NCBI GenBank assembly: GCA_041674565.1
Contig: JBAYVQ010000028.1
Coordinates: 1 to 10,233 of the forward strand
Direction of reading: 5' to 3'
Source of the DNA: CALMFT01 sp041674565
GTDB taxonomy: Bacteria; Patescibacteriota; Gracilibacteria; Absconditabacterales; Absconditicoccaceae
Length of the DNA: 10,233 bases
Shown: piece by piece, positions 1 through 8,256 of the stretch
Position numbering within the stretch: position 1 is the stretch's first letter
Layout: each line of letters starts with the position of its first letter
The notes under the pieces: model-generated
Database searches by the model: none
What the model was told of the DNA's origin: nothing
What the model saw: only the letters and a program-made list of their open reading frames with translations
Position numbers and translations under genes: made by a program

Positions 1-1074
1 AGGGCACTTGAGCTCTTTTGCCATCTCTTTGAGTGATCTGGATATTTCTGATATTTCTTGTACTCTATTGCCAGCGTATCTCATACCAGCGGAGTTGATC
101 AACTGCATGTAATCAATCACTACCAGGTCTACTTTGCCTTTTTCGATAACAATTTTCCTGAGTTTTGATTTGATGACAGGGATAGTGTTGGACTCTTCAT
201 CAATATAGACATGGTACTCGGATAGTCTAGCAATACTACTACCTATTTTTTCATAATCATCTTCCGTAAGTAGTCACTTATTGATATTGGAGAGAGGGAT
301 GTCAGCATCTGTTGACAATAATCTGTCCACGATCTGTTGAGATGACATCTCTAGCGAGAAAAATGCCACAGATTTGCGTTGTCCAAGTGCTGCATTGAGG
401 ACAAGATTGAGAGAAAATGCTGTCTTACCCATACTTGGTCTGGCAGCGAGAATAATAAGTTCTCCTGGTTTGAAGCCACCTGTCTTGTCGTCCAGATTCC
501 TGTATCCAGACATGGTTTTGGCATTCTCGATCTCATCTGGATGATCCGCAATATGCATCAGTTCTTCTACTCTGGTGTTTAGTAATTCTCTAATATGTTT
601 GAGAGAATCTCACTGGTTGAATTGTACTAATCCAAAAATCTGCTTCTCGATGGCTTCAATGATATTTGCTGTATCTTTTTCGCTATACACATCACCTATA
701 ATATTCTGACAGGTCTTGAGAACCGATCTAAGGATGGATTTTTCCTTAACGATCCTGGCATATTCTCCACACACAGAGGGAGTAATGAGATATAAACTGA
801 TATCATACAGATAATCCGTCCCTCATATCAGTTCTAGGTTGTTGTTTTTGTTTAATTGGTCTCAAACTGTTATAACATCAATAGTTCTTTTGCTATCTCT
901 GAGCTGAGTCATGGCTTCAAAGATATACATATGCTCTTTCTGATAGAAATCTGCTGGTACTACGCCCTGAGAATCAAGTATGTACATACTATCATTATCC
1001 AAAAAAACACAACTAAGGACTCATTTCTCTGCTTCTACGTTGTGTGGCGGTAACTTGATCTCTGAGATATCCAT
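1..1074 (-). CDS. dnaB: Replicative DNA helicase DnaB, C-terminal end outside window
   Basis: DnaB is the hexameric ATP-dependent helicase that unwinds DNA at the replication fork. The first 358 residues are present; about 100 C-terminal residues expected for the family lie beyond the left edge. The N-terminal domain opens with LPPHNVEAEKG and contains FYQKEHMYIFEA and IDVITVG, typical of DnaB. The RecA-like domain has Walker A ARPSMGKT (residues 211-218, Lys217), the FSLEM glutamate (Glu242) and Walker B VVIDYMQL (Asp321). Five in-frame TGA codons (1021-1023, 862-864, 823-825, 610-612, 274-276) must be read as Gly; under the standard code the gene looks shattered. I saw no CGA or CGG codon. 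The ATG at 1072-1074 is the first start after an in-frame TAG and gives the expected N-terminus, but has no Shine-Dalgarno sequence. It lies 42 nt after the 167-residue gene and is probably cotranscribed with it. Confidence 0.96.
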
Positions 1075-1116
1075 TGGTGGGTTTTTGATACTATTGTTGA
1101 TAAATATATAATCTGA

Positions 1117-1620
1117 CTATTCTCCTGTTTTCCCCAATAACTCATCCTTATGTACTTTTGTTGAACCATACCCATTTTTCAGCGTAACATAATCACTATT
1201 TTTCTCAAAGGTAATCGTTGTGACTCACTTCCAGAATAGATCGCTAAGACGATCCAGTACTTCTTGTAAAAAGATTGCGTGTTCTTCGTTGCTTTGACTA
1301 CGAAGCACGTCTCTCAACTTGCATATATCTAAGTAGTTATTCCCAAATGCTCACCTGAGCATATATTCATACAACACTGTTTCAAAAAACTCTCTATTGT
1401 CTTCCCATTTTGGCCCCATGATAAAATCACATAGTGCCTTTATTTCTTTTTGTTTGAGCGTTTCTCGTAATGCGAGTTTTTTTTTGTCGCTCCCAAAACG
1501 TTCTACGAGGGCATGTCTGATGTTTTTCCTGGTGTTTACCAGTGTCCTGTCTCGTTGACGATAAAATGCATCAAGTGTATCATCAACTGTCAAGTGTGTT
1601 AATTCTTGTTTCTTGTCCAT
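1117..1620 (-). CDS. Hypothetical protein, 167 aa, upstream of dnaB
   Basis: I do not recognise the family. The protein is charged and mostly helical in appearance (for example KKKLALWETLKQKEIKALCD), with no signal peptide or membrane segment. A hydrophobic, aromatic middle (KWEDNREFFETVLYEYMLRG) is followed by a short beta-like tail near VTTITFEKNSDYVTL. Two in-frame TGA codons (1351-1353 and 1225-1227) are read as Gly and two CGA codons (1552-1554, 1464-1466) as probable Trp; TGG also occurs twice. It ends in TAG, 42 nt before the dnaB start and in the same frame, so it is probably the first gene of a dnaB transcript. The place next to dnaB is often held by ribosomal protein L9 in other bacteria, but this protein does not resemble L9. 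The ATG at 1618-1620 lacks a Shine-Dalgarno sequence. Confidence 0.8.
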
Positions 1621-1762
1621 GGCTCGTGTTGTGTGCGGTAAAGTGTTTATGTCGTAGTACGTGTGTAATAAATTAAATACCCCTTATTTCCATAAGAAAA
1701 CACAGTGGTAAAAGCTTTTGCTAATACGCACTGTGTAGGCTGTTGTTGATTATCTTGTAGTC
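1621..1762 (-). other. Intergenic region upstream of the 167-aa gene
   Basis: This 142-nt spacer must hold both the end of the surface-protein transcript (hairpin at 1693-1736) and the promoter of the 167-aa/dnaB transcript. I could not identify a convincing -35/-10 pair; an AT-rich stretch around 1665-1685 is the likeliest place. Confidence 0.4.
1693..1736 (-). terminator. Hairpin terminator after the SLH-like surface protein gene
   Basis: On the minus strand ACACAGTG (1729-1736) pairs perfectly with CACTGTGT (1700-1707), followed directly by TTTTCTT. The 21-nt loop contains a second palindrome, AAAAGCTTTT (1710-1719). It begins 27 nt after the TAA of the surface-protein gene, as expected for a Rho-independent terminator, though the U-tract is short. 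Confidence 0.6.
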
Positions 1763-3061
1763 TTAGTTGCTAGCTCTCATGAGCATCAACATAACATGTC
1801 ACCTCAACTCCAACATAGTTGGGTCCGTGTCTGTTATGATGTTAGCATTTTTGAGTGCTTGGAGGTGGTGTATATAATATGGTGTTCAAGCTTCATAAGT
1901 CGTCCCGTACAGCATCCTTGACAGCACTGTCCCAAATTCCGCTCTTGTTACGATGCCATTTGGATTAAAATGTGACATGTCTCCGTGCATGAAGCCTAAT
2001 TGGCAGATGTTTCTTATATAACTACGTAAATCTCTGCTTTGATCATTGATATCCGAGAATGCACATTCCCTGGTATCATCGAGTTCTTTTCATAAGACCT
2101 CCATCGCGTAACGTGTTATCATTTTCGCCATTTGTGCTCTAGTGAGGTGTCATTTGATGTTTGCTTCTAGAATGCTAGGCATTGTCGTCATACCGATCGA
2201 AAATGCATAAAGGTAGGCTTGATTGAGCTCTTGTGAGTATGGGGAATTCACTATAGATCCTATAAGAGGTGGTCCTGCTGGCACTGTGATAACCTTGATT
2301 ACCTCGACAGTTGTGCTATCTCCTGTTACAACTACGTTGTTTCCTCGGCAAACTCTGTCATATCTACTTGGAGATGAGTCCCCATTTGGACAATAGTCCA
2401 TAGTAACTCGATTTTCTGTTGCTACGGGGTAGGGTATATAGGTAACGCCCCCTCATAAGTAGACTCGATTGGATACTGTTGCTGTTGCTGCACCAGTGTT
2501 TCCAAAGGCATCTTGAAAAGTGAACGTGAATGATCCATTGGACGCGAACGAACGAACTCCCGATCAACCATTGTTGGTGATAGTGCCTGTCTCACTGAGC
2601 GTGAGAGTAGCTATGACTGGTGCCGCAGTGGACCCTGTATATGAATAACTAATTGCTCCTGTTGGTGCTGTACTATCTTTGGTGATTGTACTGGTTATAT
2701 TAGAACCAGTCACGAGTGCTCATGATGCAGTAAGTACTCTTCCACTAAGAGTTACTGACCCATCCGCAAGACCACTAGCATTGAAATTGAGGCTTGCTCC
2801 CGTCTCTCATCATGCTCCTGTATATGAATTAACGAGACTGGATCATGATCCTACCAGATATACAATTACTACATCACCAGTATTGAGTGTGCCGCTGAAA
2901 GCAAGCGCTACTGTGTATGATGCTACGTTAGCACCAGTGATGTTGTTGCCAGTAATGCTGTGTCCTGTGCTATCGAGAGCGGCTTGACTAGTGTTTTTGA
3001 CTACAACTAGTATTGCCAGGGCAAACAGAGCTATGGCACTTCTGATTATAAATGATTTCAT
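1763..3061 (-). CDS. Exported Ig-like / S-layer-homology-like surface protein, 432 aa
   Basis: This is probably a secreted or cell-wall-attached protein. The N-terminus has a Lys/Arg-containing start, a hydrophobic core (residues 9-21) and a likely signal-peptidase site after SQA at residue 27. A Ser/Thr/Gly-rich beta region follows. Residues about 126-200 resemble bacterial Ig-like repeats: DSTAPTG, then TITNNGGS, NGSFTFTFQD and FGNTGAATATV in order. A linker carries the Cys-containing YCPNGDSSPS motif. The last 150 residues hold S-layer-homology-like segments (LTRAQMAKMI with FSDI; VTRAEFGTVLSRML). Ten TGA codons are read as Gly. There is no TGG codon; the only candidate Trp residues are three CGA codons (residues 199, 218, 239), the first in the place where related Ig-like repeats often end in a Trp strand. 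TAA ends the gene, followed by a hairpin. Export is well supported; the ligand is unknown. Confidence 0.85.
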
Positions 3062-3251
3062 ATTTTATGAGAGTGAAATAAATATACAGCTATTGCCGTG
3101 TCTCCTCTAGTAGTATATACACACATAAACATGTAACTGTGACAAGATATTATTGAATATAACCATGTTTCGCCTAGTAGAGCTTGATACAAAAAAAACC
3201 AACTTGCCATTTGTTGGTTAGCTGAGTTTTGTATGATTCTATTAATATAAA
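3062..3251 (-). other. Intergenic region between infB and the surface protein gene
   Basis: This 190-nt spacer contains the infB terminator (3191-3219) and the presumed promoter of the surface-protein gene. On the minus strand a TTGTCA near 3150 is followed by AT-rich TGTATATACT near 3115-3124, but the spacing (19-22 nt) is poor, so I do not call a promoter. AAACATG (3128-3134) and CATGTTT (3164-3170) form an inverted repeat with a spacer of about 30 nt, possibly by chance. Confidence 0.35.
3191..3219 (-). terminator. Rho-independent terminator after infB
   Basis: On the minus strand AACCAAC (3213-3219) and GTTGGTT (3197-3203) form a 7-bp stem with a 9-nt loop, followed by an uninterrupted T tract (3191-3196). 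It lies 32 nt past the infB stop. Flanking TTTTGTAT (3226-3233) and ATACAAAA (3188-3195) are also complementary and could extend the stem. Confidence 0.85.
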
Positions 3252-5681
3252 CTATTCCATGACATACATATCAATGATATCGTCCACCTCTATTTTTTTG
3301 CCTATTCTTGCTTTCATACCACATTCGTGTCCTGTTCCCATTTTATCCACATTTTCTGTACCCTTTTGAAGAGATGTTATCTTGCCTGTATCAATAAGTT
3401 CTTCTCATCTCATGAGTCTGAAGTATGCACCATTTCTCGCTTCTCATTCGATAATCTTACCTCCAAATATCACGTCATTGCCTTTACGGTAAAATACACC
3501 AAGTACTTTCAATTTACCTATCACTACTTCTACAGGGTCTACTTTGATCATTCCCTTAGCCAGTGCTTCCAGGTAGTCAGTGAGTTCGTAGATAATATTG
3601 AACATTTTGAGTGAGAGTCCCATATTGTCTACCTTCACCTTGAGGATATTACTTACTCATGTACCGAATCCAATGAGGACCGCATCACTTGCCTTTGCTA
3701 GGTCCAAATCACTGTCGAAGAAATTACCAATATCGCTGTGTACGATCTTGAAAGTAATTGATTCTGGTAGTTCAATTTGAGATATAGCTGCTTTGAGTGC
3801 TTCAAGACTTCCTCGACTATCTGCTTTGACAAGTAGGTTGATTTGTGTGACCTCGCCTTCAGCGATCCTGTTGAGGATGGTTGTTACGTTGGTTGTAGTT
3901 TGTTGTTCGAGTACGGTATCTATCTTTAACTTAGCTGCCTTCTCGTCTTTCACTGCTTCGGCTAGTTTGCCTGCTTCTGGTACGTCATTGATACCTAGTA
4001 CCATAATAGGGTCTCCGCCTGTCGCTGATTTTACCTCTTGGCCTTTCCGATTGTATATCTTTTTGATTTTACCAAATGTGTTGTGGATCCAGAGTACTTC
4101 TCCTACTTTGATTGTTCCAGTAATAAGGATCATAGTAGTGATAACTCACTTCTGGATGTCTTTGTATGCCTCCAAGACTACTCCGATACCATTTCTTTCT
4201 GGATCGCACACCAATTCCGATACCTCAGCATGCAATAATATTTGATCCATAAGATCGTCGATACCTTCGCCTGTCTTTCCTGACACCTTGACGATTGGCA
4301 CATCCCCTCATCGATCTTCTGCTATAAGACCATGTTCGCTCAGCTGCGTTTTGATAAATTCTGAGTTGTCTACTCACTTATCTATCTTGGTTACTGCTAC
4401 GATGATCGGTACTTTTGCTGCTTTGGCGTGATTGATAGCCTCCACTGTTTGTTTCATGACTCCGTCATCCGCCGCTATTACGATAATGACGATATCGGTT
4501 ATCTTGCTACCTCTTGCTCTGAGTGAGGTAAATAGCGCGTGTCATGGCGTATCAATGAAGGTTACTTTCTTACCATTGTGGATAATCTGAGATCATCAAA
4601 TAGATTGGGTAATGCCACCATGCTCTTTCCCTGCTATACCTGTATTACGGATATAATCTAGTAGTGTTGTCTTACCATGATCAACGTGTCCCATGATGGT
4701 GACTATAGGAGGTCTCTCTTCTTTGGTTGGACTCGCTTTGTCTACCTCTAGTATAGCTTGAAGATTCCCTTCCATGAGGTCTTGTATGCCTGCGGTGGCA
4801 GATTCTTTTAAGACCTTGATTTCAAACTCCATAGCTATCAACGCTGCTGTATCAAAATCGATACTAGAATTGAGCGACAAGAGCATCTTATTTGCGATAA
4901 ACTTTTTGATCACCTCAGCAATAGGCACTCCCATTTTTTCGGCAAACTCTTTTACAGTCACGCTATCTCACATCACGATCTCCTCTTTTTTGGTGATAGT
5001 TTGAGATACTTTGTATTGTGTATCTAGGTTTTTTTCTTTTTTTGGTCCGCTTTGTTGATGTACTCTTTGTCCACCAATTTTATTTGCAAAAACAACTGCT
5101 TGGCCTGTGGCAAGTCTTCTTCTGTCTTCCCATGACCCATGTGATCCACCAGCAGCGTGTTCAAATGGCTTAGATACTGGTTTTCATGGTCTTCACTTGA
5201 GTTCCGGGACTTGTCTAAATGACTGTTTCTCTCTTTCTTGTGCACGAAGTGCATTTTCTGATTCTGCATTTTCTCACTCTACTCTTTTTTTGGTTGTTTT
5301 CCCTTTCTCAAATGTCAATTTGTTAGCGTCTGTTATAGAAAACTTCTTATTCGTGTCTGTTTTGGCTCAACGTGCTGATCAGTGATTTTTTTTTTCAAAT
5401 GATTTGCTTGCTTGAGGCTCAGCTTTTTTGATAACCAATGCGTCCAGAGAACTAGAAACCGTTTCTTGCACTGGTGTCTCTACTTCTTCTGTTGTGTGAT
5501 TTTTGGACGCAATAGCGGTATCGTCCATTTCGCTAGAAACTACTCTTTTTGTGGATGTTTTATCTTTTTTACTTAATCACAAACCTCCGAGAAAATCATC
5601 ATCTCATCCTCCTCATCACAAAAAAACCATGCCATCATCCTGCTTGTCGTTGTCGAAAAAAATTACTGTATCGTTGGACAT
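3252..5681 (-). CDS. infB: Translation initiation factor IF-2, 809 aa
   Basis: IF-2 is the GTPase that brings initiator tRNA to the ribosome. Residues 1-230 are a charged, low-complexity N-terminal extension opening with an Asp/Gly-rich patch. The conserved IF-2 N-terminal segment (TVKEFAEKMGVPIAEVIKK) follows at about 242. The G domain has G1 GHVDHGKT (331-338), G2 GGITQSIGG, G3 DTPGH (377-381), G4 TKID in place of the usual NKID, and G5 SGKTGEG in place of SAKTGEG. The C-terminal half has VPEAGK, VKADSWGSLEAL and the ending HECGMKARIGKKI. Nineteen TGA codons are read as Gly, including the invariant G380 (4542-4544). CGA at residue 457 (4311-4313) fills the conserved Trp of the EEWGGD-type motif; CGA at 623 and CGG at 545 are also read as Trp. 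The chosen ATG (5679-5681) is the first after an in-frame TAA; no Shine-Dalgarno sequence. It follows cysS by 108 nt with no terminator seen, so is probably cotranscribed. Confidence 0.97.
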
Positions 5682-5789
5682 ACACCAAACACTAATAAAA
5701 TTGTCAAGATACAGTGTTGTAATGATAATAGGTATAATTGCAACTGATTATGTGCTTATTGTAAGGCTACATAGATAGGATAATCTGAA
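5682..5789 (-). other. Short spacer between cysS and infB
   Basis: This 108-nt AT-rich spacer has no hairpin with a T tract, which supports read-through from cysS into infB. A TTGACA lies 21 nt before the infB ATG on the minus strand, but any -10 element at normal spacing would fall on the start codon, so I do not call a promoter. Confidence 0.4.
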
Positions 5790-7364
5790 TTATTTGCTTT
5801 GTAGGGTATAACCAGCACTGGTATCGAGGACAATATATCATGCGTCGTCAATCTGTTTCCTGAGCTCATCTGCAAGCTGCCAATTTTTTTCTTGTTTTGC
5901 CTGTCGACGTTGCTTGGCCAGCGCCTGTACATTTTCTGGAACTTCTATCGTTTCTAAACTATCTTGCTCAAATAGTCAGAGTTTGAGGACATAATGATCA
6001 AACCACTGCAAAACGTACAGTCAGGTATGGTTGCAAGACCCTATTTCTGACAAAGCAGCAAGTGCTTTTGATGTATTCAAATCGTCATAAAGGGCTTGTA
6101 TCAAAAGATGCATGAACTTGCCGTTGTGATTATGAAGGTCCGCCCCAATGATGTGACCACGATCATCTGTGCCATTAAATCTTTGTGCCAAATTCATTTC
6201 GTACTCGTTGTGTATTCCGTTTTCGTCCAAAGCTGTTTCGCATTCATCTGCTATGGAGCGTATTAATCCAAGCCTTTGGCCTATGGTTTGTGTGTCCAAT
6301 GCTTGTGCATTAAGTGTTTGTTGCAATGTTTGTATTTTCTTTTTCAGGTTATGTCTTGTTTTTTTGGCTGCGTCCAAGCCTTCTCGTGTGAAATCCTGGA
6401 ATGATCTGTAATGGGCTTGTAAGAAAAAGTATCTCAGGTCGTATGGCGAATATCCTTTTCCCAAAACTTCCTGGACACTAATGACGTTGCCTAGAGATTT
6501 GGATATCTTTTGTCCATTGATGTTGAGAAATTGATAATGAATTCGATAGTTGACTCGAGGGTGGTCGGCGTGGCTACATTCGGATTGAGCTATCTCGTTG
6601 GTATGATGCACTGGGATGTGATCAATACCTCCTGTATGGATATCAAAATGTGCACCAAGATACTTGATGCTCATAGCGCTACATTCGATATGTCGACCAG
6701 GAAACCCAACACCTCGTGGACTGTCTCGCTCCATGTCGCGTTTTTTTCAGCTTATATTATATTTCCATAAAGCAAAATCAGTGGGATTGCGCTTACCTGC
6801 GTCTTCCACTCTGGATCATCATTGGATACCTTCGATATGTTTCTTGCCTACCAGCTCGCCATAGTCTGCCATCTTACTGGTGTCGAAGTAGATGCCATCG
6901 CCAGGTATATTGTAGGTATATCACTTGGTTTCAAGCTCTTGTATCATGGTGATCTGTTCTGGGATGTGCTCAGTAGCGCGCGGAGTGACATCAAACGGAT
7001 CAATCAGTAAATTTTGACAGTTCTCATGAAAAAGCGTCTCATACTTTTTGGCAACATCTCGAGCCGTCAGACCCTCTCTGCGAGCTCATTTTTCCATCTT
7101 ATCTTCTCCGTGATCGGCGTCTCATTCGTTTTCTCCTGTGAGGTGTCAGACATCGGTAATATTGACTACATGAGTAGTGGGGTAACCGAGAATGTGTTTG
7201 ATAGTATTTTTGAGCAGGTCATCAAGAAAGTACTTGCGCATATTACCAAGATGAGGCTCGCCATACACGGTTGGTCCACAAGAGTAAATCCTCACGTTTT
7301 GTGGATCTATAGGGGTAAACTCTTGTAATGAGCGGGTCAGGGTGTTGTATAGTTTGAATGCCAT
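5790..7364 (-). CDS. cysS: Cysteinyl-tRNA synthetase, 524 aa
   Basis: CysRS charges tRNA-Cys with cysteine. It is a class I synthetase: the HIGH-type motif is HLGN (38-41) and the KMSKS-type motif is KISKS (286-290). The expected zinc ligands are present: Cys29 (YSCGPTVY), Cys228 (HIECSAM), His253 and Glu257 (HHTNE). Ten TGA codons are read as Gly. Eight CGA codons occur, at residues 102, 213, 217, 224, 270, 274, 327 and 487. Six of them (213 to 327) fall where the family has Trp: MEWDSPWG, PGWHIECSAM, WVNYWIH and FTWEGLDAA. TGG also occurs (DFALWK, LQWFDH, KNWQ). The region between residues 333 and 417 is about 50 residues longer than in E. coli CysRS (461 aa), an expansion in the anticodon-binding half. 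The ATG at 7362-7364 lies about 35 nt after a good promoter; an AGGA is 10-14 nt upstream. It ends in TAA. Confidence 0.97.
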
Positions 7365-7406
7365 GACGAAGTGTAATCCTGAAAATAAAGAATAATCAGA
7401 AATACT

Positions 7407-7435
7407 ATAGTAATTATCTTATTGATCTTTTTCAA
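7407..7435 (-). promoter_or_regulatory. Sigma70-type promoter of cysS (and probably infB)
   Basis: On the minus strand TTGAAA (-35, 7430-7435) and TACTAT (-10, 7407-7412) are separated by exactly 17 bp. Transcription would start near 7400, giving a leader of about 35 nt before the cysS ATG. The -10 element sits in a small palindrome, ACTATAGT. Confidence 0.75.
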
Positions 7436-7462
7436 CTCATGATATCCTTGTATTGTGTCATA

Positions 7463-7490
7463 TTGACATATGATCATTGTTTGTTATAAA
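7463..7490 (+). promoter_or_regulatory. Sigma70-type promoter of the small membrane protein gene
   Basis: TTGACA (-35, 7463-7468) and TATAAA (-10, 7485-7490) are 16 bp apart. Transcription would start near 7497, about 40 nt before the ATG at 7537. It diverges from the cysS promoter; the two -35 elements are 27 bp apart, so a shared regulator could bind between them. Confidence 0.75.
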
Positions 7491-7536
7491 ACCATTGCTT
7501 TTGGGTTCGCCAAGAGCACAAACCACCCTTATCACT

Positions 7537-7899
7537 ATGGAAAAAATTGATTTGTCTAATCTGCAGTTGGATACTAAAACCGCACCAGAGCTGTCGTTGC
7601 TACGCAGCAATGTTTATTTACGTCTCCGCTACTTGGCGACCACAAGATGGTACCGCCTTTACATTGCCTTATGGGCGGGATTATTCTTTTGTGCGCTATT
7701 ATTTGTCTTATGTTTCCTGAACCCGCCACCTGATGGGAAAGTTTGGTTACTATTATTGTTTGATGCGATATGTTTCGTCCTGTGTGCTGTTGTGGCGCAA
7801 CTATATTTCGGAGCAAAAAGACGCTTCAAGACAGAAGTAGAAGACCTACAAAAAACTCTTAATGATATCAACAACCAGTTGCTATTGAGGGCAGGATAG
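7537..7899 (+). CDS. Small two-helix membrane protein, 120 aa, family not recognised
   Basis: A charged, probably cytoplasmic N-terminus (residues 1-40) is followed by two hydrophobic helices, about 41-61 (LYIALWAGLFFCALLFVLCF) and 69-91 (VWLLLLFDAICFVLC and on), joined by a short NPPPDGK turn. Residues 94-117 form a basic then heptad-like stretch (VEDLQKTLNDINNQLL), a probable short coiled coil on the same side as the N-terminus. No enzymatic motif is visible; a scaffold or oligomerising role is only a guess. I chose ATG 7537 because it lies downstream of the predicted transcription start; an upstream in-frame TTG at 7477 lies before it. It is the only plus-strand gene here, the only gene without TGA codons, and contains no CGA or CGG. 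Its four glycines are GGA or GGG. It ends in TAG followed by a terminator. Confidence 0.8.
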   Translation: MEKIDLSNLQLDTKTAPELSLLRSNVYLRLRYLATTRWYRLYIALWAGLFFCALLFVLCFLNPPPDGKVWLLLLFDAICFVLCAVVAQLYFGAKRRFKTEVEDLQKTLNDINNQLLLRAG

Positions 7900-7916
7900 A
7901 GGTATGCAGCATTTTT

Positions 7917-7956
7917 AAGAGGCTCTGGTTAGGTTGTCTAACTATTCCTCTTTTTT
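7917..7956 (+). terminator. Rho-independent terminator of the small membrane protein gene
   Basis: AAGAGG (7917-7922) pairs with CCTCTT (7947-7952), with an inner stem GTTAG (7928-7932) / CTAAC (7938-7942), and the T run reaches 7956. It starts 17 nt after the TAG. The stop codon of the converging minus-strand gene (7942-7944) lies inside it. In the minus direction the hairpin is followed by A residues, so it should work mainly on the plus strand. Confidence 0.75.
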
Positions 7957-8256
7957 CGTTTCTTGATTCAGATTATCTGTATCTTTTTCGATATAGCGAT
8001 GACTTAGAATATCATCATAACCAATAACGTAGGCTATTTCTTGACCAGTTGTAGCATCTGGCACGATAACGTTGATGCGGTCTTTACCGATTTGATTGAT
8101 CTGATCTCATTGAAATGTAACAACGGCAGATTTTTTTCTCGTGCGATAGCGCAATTCCACCGCTAGTTGATCTTGGTAAGATTGTATAAGCTGGAAATGA
8201 GTTTTGATTCGATGTGGTTGATACAGGAGCTGTTTTTCTTTGGTCTTGAGCGGCAT
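7942..8256 (-). CDS. Hypothetical protein, 104 aa
   Basis: I do not recognise the family. The protein is soluble-looking, with a basic N-terminus (MPLKTKEKQLLYQPHWIKT), a Gln-rich helix, then beta-like stretches (AVVTFQG; DRINVIVPDATTGQEIAYVIG) and an acidic/Lys tail ending TKKEE. One in-frame TGA (read as Gly in FQGDQINQIG) and one CGA (8209-8211, probable Trp in QPHWIK) show that it uses the same code as its neighbours. The ATG at 8254-8256 is the first after an in-frame TAG; there is no Shine-Dalgarno sequence. It converges with the small membrane protein gene, with 42 nt between the stop codons, and its TAG lies within the terminator of that gene. Confidence 0.72.

Noticed and set aside
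3793..4245. Plus-strand ORF of 150 codons opposite infB
   Set aside because: It is antisense to a conserved part of IF-2, lacks any recognisable feature and has no promoter; a shadow frame.
5024..5269. Minus-strand ORF of 81 codons in the infB N-terminal region
   Set aside because: It is out of frame with infB; the true frame runs without TAA or TAG through this stretch from the ATG at 5681.
5595..5620. AGGAGG followed by ATG in the minus strand inside infB, like a strong internal ribosome binding site
   Set aside because: The ATG is out of frame and opens only a very short ORF; the sequence is explained by Gly and Asp codons.
3252..5681. infB, cysS, dnaB and the surface genes appear as strings of short fragments, like decayed pseudogenes
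   Set aside because: All breaks are TGA; reading TGA as Gly restores full-length proteins with intact motifs, so these are normal genes in an altered code.
7365..7536. Possible tRNA between the divergent promoters, because of a GGTTCG
   Set aside because: No cloverleaf stems can be formed around it; the region is explained by two promoters and short leaders.
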